Source: Martinezella hainanensis (lineage in GTDB: Bacteria; Pseudomonadota; Alphaproteobacteria; Rhizobiales; Rhizobiaceae). From it: DNA of 64,000 bases. The translations under genes and the position numbers were made by a program. Below are positions 16,489 through 25,396 of the stretch, piece by piece. The number at the start of each line of letters is the position of its first letter. Position 1 is the stretch's first letter. The notes beneath the pieces were generated by a model. It was given only the letters and a program-made list of their open reading frames with translations. It did not search any database and was not told the DNA's origin. Location of the stretch: positions 1 through 64,000 of the forward strand of contig NZ_FMAC01000019.1 in the NCBI RefSeq assembly GCF_900094555.1, given 5' to 3'.

Positions 16489-16923
16489 ATGGCTTTACAT
16501 CTCATCAAATTGTGCGTCGGCGCGGATTCATTGGAGGATCTGCGCGAATGGGTGTCCGAGCGGGCGATGAACGCCATTGCCGCCGGACTGGAGCCTCATA
16601 CGACCCATACGACACGCATGGTGCCGAAGCGGGTGGAGGAGCTGCTGGACGGCGGCTCGCTCTATTGGGTGATCAAGGGGCAGGTGCAGGCAAGGCAGAA
16701 GCTTCTCGGGATCGAGACCTTCACCGACGCGGAAGGTATTCATCGCTGCCGGCTCATTCTCGATCCGAGCGTCATCGAAACGACCGGGCAGCCGCGGCGC
16801 CCATTTCAGGGCTGGCGTTATCTGCCGCAAGACGATGTACCCCGCGACCTCGACAGTCTCGGCGCGGCGGCTGAATTGCCCGCCGATCTGCGGCGGGAGC
16901 TTTCCGAACTCGGTTTGCTGTAG
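16489..16923 (+). CDS. DUF1489 family protein
   Basis: 144 residues starting MALHLIKLCVGADS, the typical N-terminus of DUF1489, with conserved HTTRMVPKRVEELLDGGSLYWVIKG and FQGWRYL. The family is alphaproteobacterial, cytoplasmic and uncharacterised. An in-frame ATG at 16432 would add 19 residues of poor conservation. Repeat element copy A begins 11 bp after the stop. Confidence 0.88.
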   Translation: MALHLIKLCVGADSLEDLREWVSERAMNAIAAGLEPHTTHTTRMVPKRVEELLDGGSLYWVIKGQVQARQKLLGIETFTDAEGIHRCRLILDPSVIETTGQPRRPFQGWRYLPQDDVPRDLDSLGAAAELPADLRRELSELGLL

Positions 16924-16934
16924 GGCGTCTGCTC

Positions 16935-17020
16935 AGAGCGGCTCTGCTTTGAACCGCTCTATCCTATTGTTTTCACGCGGCTCCAGATGGAAAACCGCTA
17001 CGCATTTTTCCGAAAACTGC
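16935..17020 (+). repeat. Rhizobial intergenic repeat, copy A
   Basis: A 5' hairpin (AGAGCGG / CCGCTCT) followed by a 60-nt tail containing GGAAAACCGCTACGCA. The tail aligns without gaps to copy B (46469-46553), 47 of 62 positions identical. Elements of this appearance are scattered between Rhizobium genes. Confidence 0.8.
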
Positions 17021-17021
17021 C

Positions 17022-17297
17022 TCAGCGCAGCCGCATCATGATCGGAGCTCGGCCGGTCGGCGCAGTGATGTGCAGATGAATATGCGCTTCCGGTTGCGAA
17101 TAGCGCCAGGCGCGTGCGCCGTGGCAGAGCAGGATGCCGATCAGATCTTTCGTCTTGTTGCGCGAGCGCGAACGGCTGAGACCGAGGTCCGCCAGTCGCA
17201 TCGCCGCTTCATGCAGCGGATGAAGAGCAAAGCTCTTCTGTTTCATCTTGCCCCCGCTATCGAGCGAGAAACCGGGAAAGTTCTCGTTCATTGCCAT
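17022..17297 (-). CDS. Small basic hypothetical protein
   Basis: 91 residues, basic (RSRSRNKTKDLIG) with a mixed helix and strand pattern ending in AHIHLHITAPTG. No ribosome site is clear before the ATG at 17297 or at the second methionine two codons in. Its stop touches repeat copy A. No family recognised; it is kept because the frame is intact, the residue composition is protein-like and nothing else explains the 500 bp. Confidence 0.4.
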   Translation of the reverse strand: MAMNENFPGFSLDSGGKMKQKSFALHPLHEAAMRLADLGLSRSRSRNKTKDLIGILLCHGARAWRYSQPEAHIHLHITAPTGRAPIMMRLR

Positions 17298-17423
17298 TTC
17301 AAAACCCCGTACACGTTACCAAATCAGGGCCGGCCCGTTTGACATTCGGGACCGGAAAGCCGGGCGAGACACAAAGCCCGGCCAATCTACAAACCATGCG
17401 GCGCGAAGATCGCGGCCGCATTC

Positions 17424-18917
17424 CTATTCCATGCTTGCCCAGCACTTCACGCCGGCGCGCTTGAGCGCCTTGCAGGCATTCATTGCTTCGCTCTGATCTT
17501 CAAAACCACCAAAACGGGCGCGGTAACCGCCATCGAAGGCGACCGCATAGGGCTTGGCCGAACGCAGGGCCTTCCCGCCCTTGTTCTTTGCCGTATCAAG
17601 CAGATCGGTCGCGCCATCCTTGCTGGAGGAAATCCCGATCTGAACGACCCAGCCCGTCGGCCCACGCTCAGCTTTGTCAGCCTTAGCAACCTTTTCGGAT
17701 TTCTCGGCCCGCTGCAGCTTGACGAGTTTCGTATCACTCTTGGAGGTCGATGCGGTCGTTACGGTATCGACCTCGTCCTCATCGGCATCGTCTGAGGATC
17801 CGGCGGAGGCTGCTTCATCATAGGCAGGACGCTGGACAGGCTTTGCGGCGAGCAACGGATTACTCGACTGCGGTGCCACCGCCGCAAAAGCCGCCGCGCT
17901 GGATGGGCTGGAATCGGCGACTTCGGTCGTTCCGTCATTCTTGATCTTTGCGCGACTGATATCCGCCATGCGTGCGCTGGCTGCCTGCACATTCGGCGTC
18001 GCAGCCGGGACCTGGGCGATCACATTGGAAGCGATGTGCTTCGTCGATGCCGCAGGCAGATAGTCGGCGATCAGCTTACGCATCTGATTGTCTCGAGCCG
18101 GTGTTGAAGCGCCGCCAAGGACGACGCCGACGATGGAGCGACCATCGACTTTCACGGAGGTCGCGAGATTATAGCCGGCAGCACGCGTATAACCGGTCTT
18201 GATGCCATCGACGCCGCGCACGGAGCCAACCAGGCGATTGTGGCCAAGGATCGTGCGGTTGCCGAGCCGGAAGCTCGTTTCGGAGAAGAAACCGTAATAT
18301 TCCGGGAAATGCTCGCGCAAGGCGATGCCAAGGCGGGCCTGGTCACGAGCTGTGGTCATCTGTGCGGTATTCGGCAAGCCATTCGGGTTGCGATAGGTCG
18401 TGCGCGTCATGCCGAGCGCCCGCGCCTTGTCGTTCATCATGCGGGCGAAGCCCTCTTCGGAGCCACCAAGCATTTCGCCGAGCGCCATTGCGGCATCATT
18501 GGCAGATTTGGTGACGATGCCGAGGATTGCCTCGCGAACGGTCACGGAGCGACCGGCACCAATACCGAGCTTGGTCGGCGCCTGAGCGGCGGCATTCCTC
18601 GAAAATACAACGGGAGTATCGAGGGTGATGCGCCCGGCTTCAAGCGCTTCGAAGGTCAGATAGACCGTCATCATCTTGGTCAGCGAGGCGGGGTAGTGCA
18701 GCGTGTCGGCATTTTCACTGTAGAGAACGTTGCCGGTATTGGCGTCGATGACGATGCCGGCATATTTCGGACCGGCCGCGCTCGCATCAATGACAGTCAC
18801 CGTGACCGTCGCAGTCGCGATCGAAAAACCAAGAAGCGCTCTCGCCAGAATCCTACCGGTTTGAGATGACGAAACGGAAAGAATGGATCTGGACACTAAA
18901 TCACTCTCTGCTTGCAT
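17424..18917 (-). CDS. D-alanyl-D-alanine carboxypeptidase with SPOR domain
   Basis: 497 residues. A signal peptide (ALLGFSIATATVTVTVIDASA) precedes an S11 peptidase domain with S78-L-T-K, S138-A-N and K240-T-G, all three intact. A long low-complexity linker (about 310-415) leads to a C-terminal SPOR domain (WVVQIG...GGYRARFGGFEDQSEAMNACKAL) that binds denuded glycan at division sites. The enzyme trims the terminal D-alanine of peptidoglycan stem peptides in the periplasm. Longer than plain DacC because of the linker and SPOR parts. Monocistronic. Confidence 0.93.
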   Translation of the reverse strand: MQAESDLVSRSILSVSSSQTGRILARALLGFSIATATVTVTVIDASAAGPKYAGIVIDANTGNVLYSENADTLHYPASLTKMMTVYLTFEALEAGRITLDTPVVFSRNAAAQAPTKLGIGAGRSVTVREAILGIVTKSANDAAMALGEMLGGSEEGFARMMNDKARALGMTRTTYRNPNGLPNTAQMTTARDQARLGIALREHFPEYYGFFSETSFRLGNRTILGHNRLVGSVRGVDGIKTGYTRAAGYNLATSVKVDGRSIVGVVLGGASTPARDNQMRKLIADYLPAASTKHIASNVIAQVPAATPNVQAASARMADISRAKIKNDGTTEVADSSPSSAAAFAAVAPQSSNPLLAAKPVQRPAYDEAASAGSSDDADEDEVDTVTTASTSKSDTKLVKLQRAEKSEKVAKADKAERGPTGWVVQIGISSSKDGATDLLDTAKNKGGKALRSAKPYAVAFDGGYRARFGGFEDQSEAMNACKALKRAGVKCWASME

Positions 18918-19034
18918 TTACATTCTCGATTATCCGGCCGCCGCCTCCATGAACGGCCATTCCGTTCAACAGTAGAGGCTTAGCGTTACCAATCGGTTTA
19001 TGATGAACAGTTGGTTTCAGGTTTCTGCGCCATT

Positions 19035-19853
19035 TTAGCGGCCGCCCACGGCTGTCGCCGCAGGCGCGACGTTATCCACAAGGCGTGTCTTGACGAAGTT
19101 CTGGACAGCAGCATCCATGGCGCGCCAGTCGCCCAACTGAGTGCTGGAAAAGCGGTAGAGAACGCTCAAATCCTTGCCGACCTTGATATCTCTCTGACAG
19201 TCGCCACTGGTTGCCAGCGTCGGTGAAGAGGGTAGGAGGCAGCGCACGACATAATCGGTCTCGCCGGTCCGCGGCGCCGTCAAAAGGATTTCGTCATTAT
19301 AGCCGGCATCCGCGCGAAGCCGATGCGCCGTCAGGCCGAAGGGGCCGGCATAGGCAGCCCCATCCATCAGCTGCGAATAGATCGGACCGAGCCGGCCGGA
19401 CATGTCACGGGACATCGTGCTCTGGCTGATTTGCAGGAAGATCAGCGAGGATGATTGCGAGATATCGTCGAAGCGTATGCGATCGGCTTCGCTGTAGCCC
19501 TGCATCTGCGGCCAGGTCAGATAGAGATCGACGCGCTCGGCGGTGCCGTCCGCGCGCTCGCTCGGAAAGCGGATCGTGTTTGCAGCGAGATGCATCGTGT
19601 CGTCGCCGATCGTGACAGAGATGGGCTTGGTATCGGTTGTGTGGCCTGCAAGCGAAATTTTCTCACCAAGCCAGTGTCCACCGACGGATATGGCGACAGT
19701 CAAGGCTGCCAGAACGGCAACACCTGCCGTGAGCCGATAGACAAATCCGCTCGATATCAGCGGTCCTTCTTCGACCATTGCTGCGGATGACAGAGGAGGA
19801 GCCATACTCTTGCCTTCATTCCCTTCCGCTCCGATCGCCATCGTTGATGGCAA
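19035..19853 (-). CDS. Membrane-anchored periplasmic hypothetical protein
   Basis: 272 residues. A cytoplasmic N-terminus of about 38 residues is followed by one membrane helix (YRLTAGVAVLAALTVAISVGGHWL) and a soluble domain of some 210 residues with YLTWPQMQGYS and a CLLPSSPTLATSGDC pair. The start is uncertain: methionines at residues 1, 5 and 17 are all possible. I know no function; similar proteins are found across Rhizobiaceae. It lies 117 bp upstream of the carboxypeptidase gene on the same strand. Confidence 0.65.
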   Translation of the reverse strand: MPSTMAIGAEGNEGKSMAPPLSSAAMVEEGPLISSGFVYRLTAGVAVLAALTVAISVGGHWLGEKISLAGHTTDTKPISVTIGDDTMHLAANTIRFPSERADGTAERVDLYLTWPQMQGYSEADRIRFDDISQSSSLIFLQISQSTMSRDMSGRLGPIYSQLMDGAAYAGPFGLTAHRLRADAGYNDEILLTAPRTGETDYVVRCLLPSSPTLATSGDCQRDIKVGKDLSVLYRFSSTQLGDWRAMDAAVQNFVKTRLVDNVAPAATAVGGR

Positions 19854-20010
19854 AACCTCGCGGTGTCTGACTTTTTTGAGTCTCGGTGGAAATGATGATT
19901 GGCGCCACGATAGTTAACCGACGGTTAAATATAAGTCGCAACCCATGCTAATGGCACACTTAAATTCCCGGGATATTTTCAGCGCTTGCCTTGAGGCCAG
20001 CCACCAAACG

Positions 20011-20046
20011 AAAAAGAGCCGTTCCCCGGGACAGTGGGAACGGCTC
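20011..20046 (-). terminator. Intrinsic terminator of the C93 gene
   Basis: An 11-bp perfect stem GAGCCGTTCCC / GGGAACGGCTC with a 9-nt loop followed by TTTTT on the minus strand, 96 bp after the stop. Confidence 0.88.
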
Positions 20047-20141
20047 GGAGGCACCGGCCTGGACAGAAATCAGGGGACGAGACCGGGCCTCTGACTTTGA
20101 CCATCGACGCTAGGCCGCCGATGATCCTGTGTGAAGAGCGC

Positions 20142-20747
20142 TTACTTCAAGCTGCCGACCGCGACGGCGCGGCCATCCTGGATCTTGACCCAGCGGGCCG
20201 GGTGATCGGCGGACTGGCGCTTGAGGAAGGTATATTCGGTCTCGGACCAGAGCTTCACCTTGTTGCGCATATTATCGAGAATGAAATCGCCGCGATCCGT
20301 GCGAACTGTCAGCACCGCATGGCCTTCGCCGTTCGGCTGCAGCACGACGGTCATAAGCAAATCGGAAGGCGAGAAGCCGGCATCGATGAGTTGCTTGCGC
20401 TTCAGGAGCGCAAAATCTTCGCAGTCGCCGGCGGTGGTCGGGATCGCCCACTTCTCTTCGACACCGTAAAGTTCCATATCGGTCATCGGCTTGATGGTCG
20501 TGTTGACCGTGTAGTTGATCTTCAGGATCGCCTTCCAGCTGTCCTCGTTCAGGATCATCGGGCCTGCGTCACCGCCGGAATAGGCGCATTCACGCGGGTT
20601 TTCCTTGCAGAACTCATAGTGACCGATCGGAGGGGCAGCGTCGCCGGTGATCGTCATGTTGGCGGGTGCTGCCTGAGCAAGACCGAAGAAGCCAAAAGTG
20701 AAAAGCCCCAGAGCGGCAAAGCCGCGAAGTACGATTTGAAAGTTCAT
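20142..20747 (-). CDS. Transglutaminase-like cysteine peptidase (family C93, BTLCP)
   Basis: 201 residues with a signal peptide ending LAQA. The catalytic triad is visible: C109 in GDCEDFALLKR, H143 in EGHAVLTV and D158 in FILDNM. Two further cysteines (FCKENPREC) precede the fold. Families like this are periplasmic and in other bacteria process adhesins (LapG) when c-di-GMP is low. No LapD or adhesin is adjacent, so that role is not shown here. Terminator at 20011. Confidence 0.9.
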   Translation of the reverse strand: MNFQIVLRGFAALGLFTFGFFGLAQAAPANMTITGDAAPPIGHYEFCKENPRECAYSGGDAGPMILNEDSWKAILKINYTVNTTIKPMTDMELYGVEEKWAIPTTAGDCEDFALLKRKQLIDAGFSPSDLLMTVVLQPNGEGHAVLTVRTDRGDFILDNMRNKVKLWSETEYTFLKRQSADHPARWVKIQDGRAVAVGSLK

Positions 20748-21137
20748 GTCCCTGTCCCTGTTTTTATTGGGATCAGAATGACACGCGTGATTTTATCTGA
20801 CGCAAAATTGCACAGTCAAATTAATGGCTTAGTTGAATCAAATCTGGAGAAAATTCTCATAAAACACGCAGAAAACTTGATTCAAGTTCGCGGTAAATTC
20901 GACTAAAATTTGAATGAATTTGGTATCGGATACGAGGAGCTAAAATCCCGCCTTGCGTTGTGTTGGAAGGATTGCCCGAAACGGATTTCTTAACGCCAGA
21001 ATATCTGTTCTGGCGGAAGGTATCCCGGAACGATGCAGAACGGTGGCGACGAAGTGGTGTCTAAACACCAAAATTGACAGTTTTCGACCGGATCTGTGCC
21101 ATTTTGGGAAAGCCGGCTCAAAAAATATTTTTGATTT
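20748..21137. other. 390-bp gap upstream of the C93 gene
   Basis: AT-rich 5' half, presumably the C93 promoter. It holds an 8-bp inverted repeat CGCCAGAA / TTCTGGCG (20994-21015, 6-nt loop) without a U-tract, and an A/T run near 21120-21137. No ORF is convincing. Confidence 0.45.
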
Positions 21138-22100
21138 TTATTGCTGGATATCGCAGCGAAAAGCGTCGGTCGTGCGGATGATCGCGGTAGCCATCTCTGC
21201 GACTTCAGGCGAGTGGGCAGCGTTCGCAACGACCACCAGCTCCGCCCCCGGCCATGCCTGCGACAATTCCCAGGCGGTCACGAGCGGCGCCTCGAGATCC
21301 ATGCGGCCCTGGATCATCGTGCAGGGGATGCCGGCAAGCCGGTGGATGTCGCGCAGGATCTGCCGCTCCTCGAGCCAGGCCAGGTGATGGAAGTAGTGTG
21401 TGATGATCCGGGCGCGAGCCGTGAGATAACGCGGGTCGGACCAACGCGGCGAAAGGGCTGCGCGCGGATCGACCAGGATCGAGGCGGACTCCCATTCGTG
21501 CCAGTCTCTGGCGGCCCTCACATGGATTGCGGGATCGGGGTCGAGCAGAAGGCGATAATAAGCTGAAACCAGATCGCCATCGCGCTCCTGCTCCGGCACG
21601 GCAACCCGAAATCGAGCCCATTGCTCCGGAAAGAAACGGCCGAGACCTTGATAGAGCCAATCGATTTCCGATTGTCTCGTCATGGTGATACCAACGAGGA
21701 GCAAGCCTTCAACTCGTTGCGGATGGGTTTCGGCATAGGCGAGCGCAAGCGTGCAGCCCCAGGAATTGCCGAATACGATCCAACTTTCCACGCCGAGCCG
21801 CAATCGCAATAGCTCGATATCGGCAATTGTGTGCCAGGTGGTATTGGCCGAAAGATCGATCGCCGGTTCCGACGCATGCGGAAGGCTTTTGCCGCAGCCG
21901 CGCTGGTCGAACTGGATGATCCGGTAATAATGCGGGTCAAAATAGCGCCGCGTTCCAGCAGAACTCCCGGACCCCGGCCCACCGTGCAGGACAACGACAG
22001 GCCAACCTTCGGGATTGCCCGATTGCATCCAATAGATCTGCTGGCCGTCACCGACCTCAAGCAGGCCTTCGGCAAAAGGAGTTGTATCCGGATAAAGCAT
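21138..22100 (-). CDS. pip: Proline iminopeptidase (S33 alpha/beta hydrolase)
   Basis: 320 residues from MLYPDTTPF, the usual start of the family; a TTG five codons upstream is the alternative and no strong ribosome site discriminates. Oxyanion segment VVVLHGGPGSGSS, the conserved FDQRGCGKS, and nucleophile GNSWG are all present, with an acidic residue in QGRMD and histidine in NAAHSPE. It removes N-terminal proline from peptides in the cytoplasm. Stand-alone. Confidence 0.93.
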   Translation of the reverse strand: MLYPDTTPFAEGLLEVGDGQQIYWMQSGNPEGWPVVVLHGGPGSGSSAGTRRYFDPHYYRIIQFDQRGCGKSLPHASEPAIDLSANTTWHTIADIELLRLRLGVESWIVFGNSWGCTLALAYAETHPQRVEGLLLVGITMTRQSEIDWLYQGLGRFFPEQWARFRVAVPEQERDGDLVSAYYRLLLDPDPAIHVRAARDWHEWESASILVDPRAALSPRWSDPRYLTARARIITHYFHHLAWLEERQILRDIHRLAGIPCTMIQGRMDLEAPLVTAWELSQAWPGAELVVVANAAHSPEVAEMATAIIRTTDAFRCDIQQ

Positions 22101-22173
22101 TGTGCCGTCACGCAATGAGGAGAAAGACAGGCGTCGCTATTTCGCGATGCCGCGTGACAGGACAATGACAGTA

Positions 22174-22803
22174 TCAGAGAAATTCGCGCAAGGTCTCGCG
22201 CGACTGTAGCGAAAGGAACTCGATCGCCACGCCTTCCACGAAATGGCGCACGACGCGACCGCGCATATTGCCAAGGCGCACTGGCGTTCCGAGCGTGGGA
22301 CGTACTTCGACGTCGACCGCTGCGCCAGATAGCGACAAGTCCATGATACGGCAGACATATTGCGTGCCATCATCCAGCGTGAGTTCGCTGCGGGTATTGC
22401 GCGGCGTCAGACGATCATGGCGGCGATCTTCCGGCAGGCCGAGTTCGTGTTTATTGGCAAGCCAGGTCAATTGCGCGGCAAGCTTTTCGCGTTTCCGCTC
22501 GGTCGCGTTGATCGACATGGTGAAACCGCGGCCATCGACCGCAACGACATTGCCTTCGACACGGCCGAGGTGATCGATGTAGGCGATGACACGCTCGCCG
22601 GCGCGCGGACGTCCCAAGCAGGTGACATGTAGGTCACCCGGCGACATCTCGGTGACCAGGCACTCGAATTCCTCGTAATTAGCCAGCATCAGGCGACCCT
22701 GCATATTGATCGGAACCCGTTGAAAGGTCCGCTGATCATTGCGAACAGCATTGCCTGTCATTTGGTTGGGCCGCGTCGCATGGGCCGGCTGGAATGAGTG
22801 CAT
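22174..22803 (-). CDS. Tandem PilZ-domain protein
   Basis: 209 residues with two PilZ-like halves. The C-terminal half has an intact c-di-GMP motif: R131-LTP-R135 and D155-x-S157-x-x-G160. The N-terminal half keeps R25-x3-R29 but has EMSPGD where D/N-x-S-x-x-G is expected, so probably does not bind. It follows the PAS_5 gene by 83 bp on the same strand, suggesting a shared signalling role. Effector target unknown. Confidence 0.88.
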   Translation of the reverse strand: MHSFQPAHATRPNQMTGNAVRNDQRTFQRVPINMQGRLMLANYEEFECLVTEMSPGDLHVTCLGRPRAGERVIAYIDHLGRVEGNVVAVDGRGFTMSINATERKREKLAAQLTWLANKHELGLPEDRRHDRLTPRNTRSELTLDDGTQYVCRIMDLSLSGAAVDVEVRPTLGTPVRLGNMRGRVVRHFVEGVAIEFLSLQSRETLREFL

Positions 22804-22886
22804 GGAAGCGTCTTGAACCCTATTGCGTCTCTTCCAACTATTAGCCGCAACTCCTTAAAGTAAGGTTGTCTTTCCCGAGACATAGC

Positions 22887-23567
22887 TTAGAGATGATCGC
22901 CGATTTTGTTCCGAGCTGGGTCAATTCCGGCTCTCTCGCGCCCATTTTTTGCTTGAATTAACTTTCGACGCATCCATTCGCCCAGGCTGGTGCTTCCCTG
23001 ATGCGGCAGAAGATCCGTCGGATCTGGATGCGGCGGCGCATCCACGAGCCGGGCAGTGCGGTCGCGAAGTAGGCGGCTGCGATCAAGTGCCAGAAATTCC
23101 AGGCGCTCGTTACCGAGCCACGTCGTGTAAACGGTAGGCGTCAGACAGCCAAGCAGTCTGTCGCAAGTATCGCTCGATGTGCGAACCGGCAGCAATATCA
23201 TCTCGAAGGTCATGCTACGGCCGCTGATGCAATAACCCGTCGCGTGGATCGATGCGGGAACCACGTGCTTCATCACGCCGGCGGCAATGTGTACCGGATC
23301 GTCCTGCTGGCTGCCAGCCCAGAGCGCGGCGAAATCCTCGCCGCGAATCTCACGCCCCATGAGGTTGCAGATCGCCGTACCGGCCAGACGGAAGCGGGGA
23401 TTGTCGTCCGCCGTGTTTTCCAGGATGAACAGCTCGGGAAGAATGTGGCCGATCGCCGATGGCTGTATCAAATTGCGCAAGGGGGCATCCGCGTTGCCGC
23501 GTATGTGCTCCCAATAGGTAAATATATCGATGCTTGTCTTCTGGCGCATAATGCGTCCGTGTCCCAT
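22887..23567 (-). CDS. PAS_5-domain protein
   Basis: 226 residues with the PAS_5 (alphaproteobacterial) layout: IDIFTYWEHIRGNADAPLRNLIQPSAIGHILPELFILE, then FRLAGTAICNLMGREIRGEDFAALW and RSMTFEMILLPV. No output domain is attached. Such proteins are cytoplasmic and of unknown ligand. Start at 23567 or 18 bp further in; no ribosome site distinguishes. Upstream of the PilZ gene. Confidence 0.85.
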   Translation of the reverse strand: MGHGRIMRQKTSIDIFTYWEHIRGNADAPLRNLIQPSAIGHILPELFILENTADDNPRFRLAGTAICNLMGREIRGEDFAALWAGSQQDDPVHIAAGVMKHVVPASIHATGYCISGRSMTFEMILLPVRTSSDTCDRLLGCLTPTVYTTWLGNERLEFLALDRSRLLRDRTARLVDAPPHPDPTDLLPHQGSTSLGEWMRRKLIQAKNGRERAGIDPARNKIGDHL

Positions 23568-23661
23568 TTCATTTCAAATACAAAGGCATTCATTGCCTTC
23601 GACTCCTACCTTGCGAATTCCATGCCAGAGCCGGGCCGTTAGGGTTAACAAGGAGTTTCAG

Positions 23662-23769
23662 TTGCTCGGCGCGGTGGCTGGTGTAAGGCTTTGTTCATCA
23701 CTTCACCAAGTGACCTTCAGCACGAATTTCCCGGGTGCCATGCAGGCCATCGAGGTCCAATCCGGATAG
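23662..23769 (+). CDS. Candidate 35-residue peptide ORF before a strong terminator
   Basis: AAGGAG (23650-23655) lies six bases before TTG at 23662, opening 35 codons (LGAVAGVRLCSSLHQVTF...). An excellent terminator follows 14 bp later, showing that some plus-strand transcript ends here although no larger gene exists. The transcript may instead be a noncoding RNA. Weak evidence for translation. Confidence 0.3.
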   Translation: MLGAVAGVRLCSSLHQVTFSTNFPGAMQAIEVQSG

Positions 23770-23783
23770 GAGCATCCCGGCAC

Positions 23784-23814
23784 GCCGCCCGATATTACGG
23801 GCGGCTTTTTTTTT
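23784..23814 (+). terminator. Strong intrinsic terminator upstream of rhomboid gene
   Basis: 8-bp stem GCCGCCCG / CGGGCGGC, 6-nt loop, followed by nine T. It ends a plus-strand transcript 53 bp before the rhomboid start; it could also act as an attenuator for that gene. Confidence 0.9.
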
Positions 23815-23866
23815 GATTTTCGCTGCGCTATGTGTCGATGACTTCCATTGATAAGCCGAGCAAGAC

Positions 23867-24637
23867 ATGGACCATGAACAGCTGCCGCGCCCAGAGCCGG
23901 AAAATCCGCAGCCGCAGCAGCGTGCCCCGGCCTTCAATCTGCCTCCTGCCATTCTGGCGAGCCTTGCTGTCCTGATCGTCATCTTCGCGGTCATGAACCT
24001 GCCATGGTGGTCGGACAATACGCTGAACTGGATTTATTTTGCCTTCAGCTTCATCCCGGCCCGCTATGCCTTCCCCTTGTCGCAGCAGGGGCTGGAATGG
24101 CTATGGACGCCTGTTACCTATTCGCTGCTGCATGGCGGGGTGGAGCATATCGTCTTCAACAGCCTTTGGCTGATGGTCTTTGCCGCGCCGGTGGCGCGAC
24201 GTATCGGGCCTCTACGCTATGTGATTTTCTGGATTTTCTCGTCCGCCGCCGCCGCCTTCCTGCATGCAGCGCTCTATTGGGGAGACCAGACACTTCTGAT
24301 CGGGGCGTCCGGCGTCGTCTCGGCGTTGATGGGGGCGGCTTGCCGCTTTGCCTTTCCGGCTATGGACGGTCGGCGGGTCTCCATGCGGCAGGCGCATCTC
24401 AACCCGCGTCTCAGTATTCTAGGGTCGCTTCGAAGCCGCACCGTCGTCGCCTATATCGTCATGTGGGTCGCCGGCAATGCACTCGTCGCCTTCGGGATCA
24501 ACCTTGCCGGCGACAGCTCGCAGCCGGTGGCATGGGATGCTCATATCGGTGGATTCCTGTTCGGATTCCTGCTTTTTGCACCCTTCGACCGGCAGCCGCT
24601 TGTGGAAGCTCAGCAAGCTTTACCACCCGATGAATGA
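23867..24637 (+). CDS. Rhomboid-family intramembrane serine protease
   Basis: 256 residues, about six or seven membrane helices after a proline-rich cytoplasmic N-terminus. The catalytic dyad is S148 in IGASGVVSALMG and H226 in WDAHIGGFLFG; the H-x3-N element is H94-IVF-N98. The family cleaves substrate helices in the inner membrane. Only a strong terminator and a doubtful small ORF lie upstream. Confidence 0.92.
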   Translation: MDHEQLPRPEPENPQPQQRAPAFNLPPAILASLAVLIVIFAVMNLPWWSDNTLNWIYFAFSFIPARYAFPLSQQGLEWLWTPVTYSLLHGGVEHIVFNSLWLMVFAAPVARRIGPLRYVIFWIFSSAAAAFLHAALYWGDQTLLIGASGVVSALMGAACRFAFPAMDGRRVSMRQAHLNPRLSILGSLRSRTVVAYIVMWVAGNALVAFGINLAGDSSQPVAWDAHIGGFLFGFLLFAPFDRQPLVEAQQALPPDE

Positions 24638-24802
24638 GCTGTTGCTTTCTTACTGACACAGGCGCACCATTGCTATCCGTCGGTCATGGGATGAGAAGAT
24701 CGACCGACCGACGGGCAAGGCGTCGGTTTGAGCTCCGGGGGTAATTTCGGAACATATCGGACGCTTCAAGTGTTCATCATGCTTTCGAGATGGGAGGATC
24801 GA

Positions 24803-25237
24803 ATGTCAGTTTCCGTAAAGGCCATACTTGAAGCCAAGGGCCGCGACGTCGTCACGACGGGCGGTAATACGACCGTTGGCGAGGCCGCGAAGATTCTCAA
24901 CGAGAATCGGATCGGCGCCATCGTGGTCGTCGGACCGGGCGGCAAGATTTCCGGCATCTTCACCGAGCGGGATGTCGTCAATGCGGTTGCCAAGCATGGC
25001 CATGAATGCCTCGACAAGCCGATCGCTTCGATGATGACGGCCAAGGTACATCGCTGCAAGGAAGATACGACGACCGACGAATTGATGGAGCTGATGACGA
25101 TGCGCCGCTTCCGTCACGTTCCCGTCGAAGAGAAAGGCAAGCTTTCCGGCATCATTTCCATCGGCGACGTCGTCAAATGGCGTATCCGCGAGATCGAGCT
25201 CGAAGCCGAGCAGATCAAGGCCTATATCGCCGGGTGA
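24803..25237 (+). CDS. CBS-domain pair protein
   Basis: 144 residues. The ATG at 24803 has GGGAGG eight bases upstream; in-frame upstream codons are not needed. Two CBS motifs fill the protein (VGEAAKILNENRIGAIVVV...GIFTERDVV and TTDELMELMTMRRFRHVPV...GIISIGDVV). Stand-alone CBS pairs bind adenosine nucleotides and regulate partners; the partner is unknown. A 10-bp perfect hairpin follows at 25261. Confidence 0.92.
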   Translation: MSVSVKAILEAKGRDVVTTGGNTTVGEAAKILNENRIGAIVVVGPGGKISGIFTERDVVNAVAKHGHECLDKPIASMMTAKVHRCKEDTTTDELMELMTMRRFRHVPVEEKGKLSGIISIGDVVKWRIREIELEAEQIKAYIAG

Positions 25238-25260
25238 GGGGCGGTTCGGTGCTGTCGAAG

Positions 25261-25283
25261 CAATCGACCCCGTGGGTCGATTG
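25261..25283. other. Perfect 10-bp hairpin after the CBS gene
   Basis: Arms CAATCGACCC / GGGTCGATTG around the 3-nt loop CGT, 23 bp after the stop. No U-tract. Could be a U-less terminator, an RNA 3'-end stabiliser or a DNA site. Confidence 0.55.
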
Positions 25284-25396
25284 CCGCAACGAATGCATGG
25301 AGCTCAAAACCAAGGGCCGGATTGTACCGCATCGACAGAGTCTCTCTTGTTTGCGGCGGAGATGCCCAACTTATCTATATACGTTTGATTTACGCC

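Noticed and set aside
23662..23814. Idea that this is the 4.5S signal recognition particle RNA
   Set aside because: The conserved GGUCAGG...GGAAGGAAGCAGCC motif is not present.
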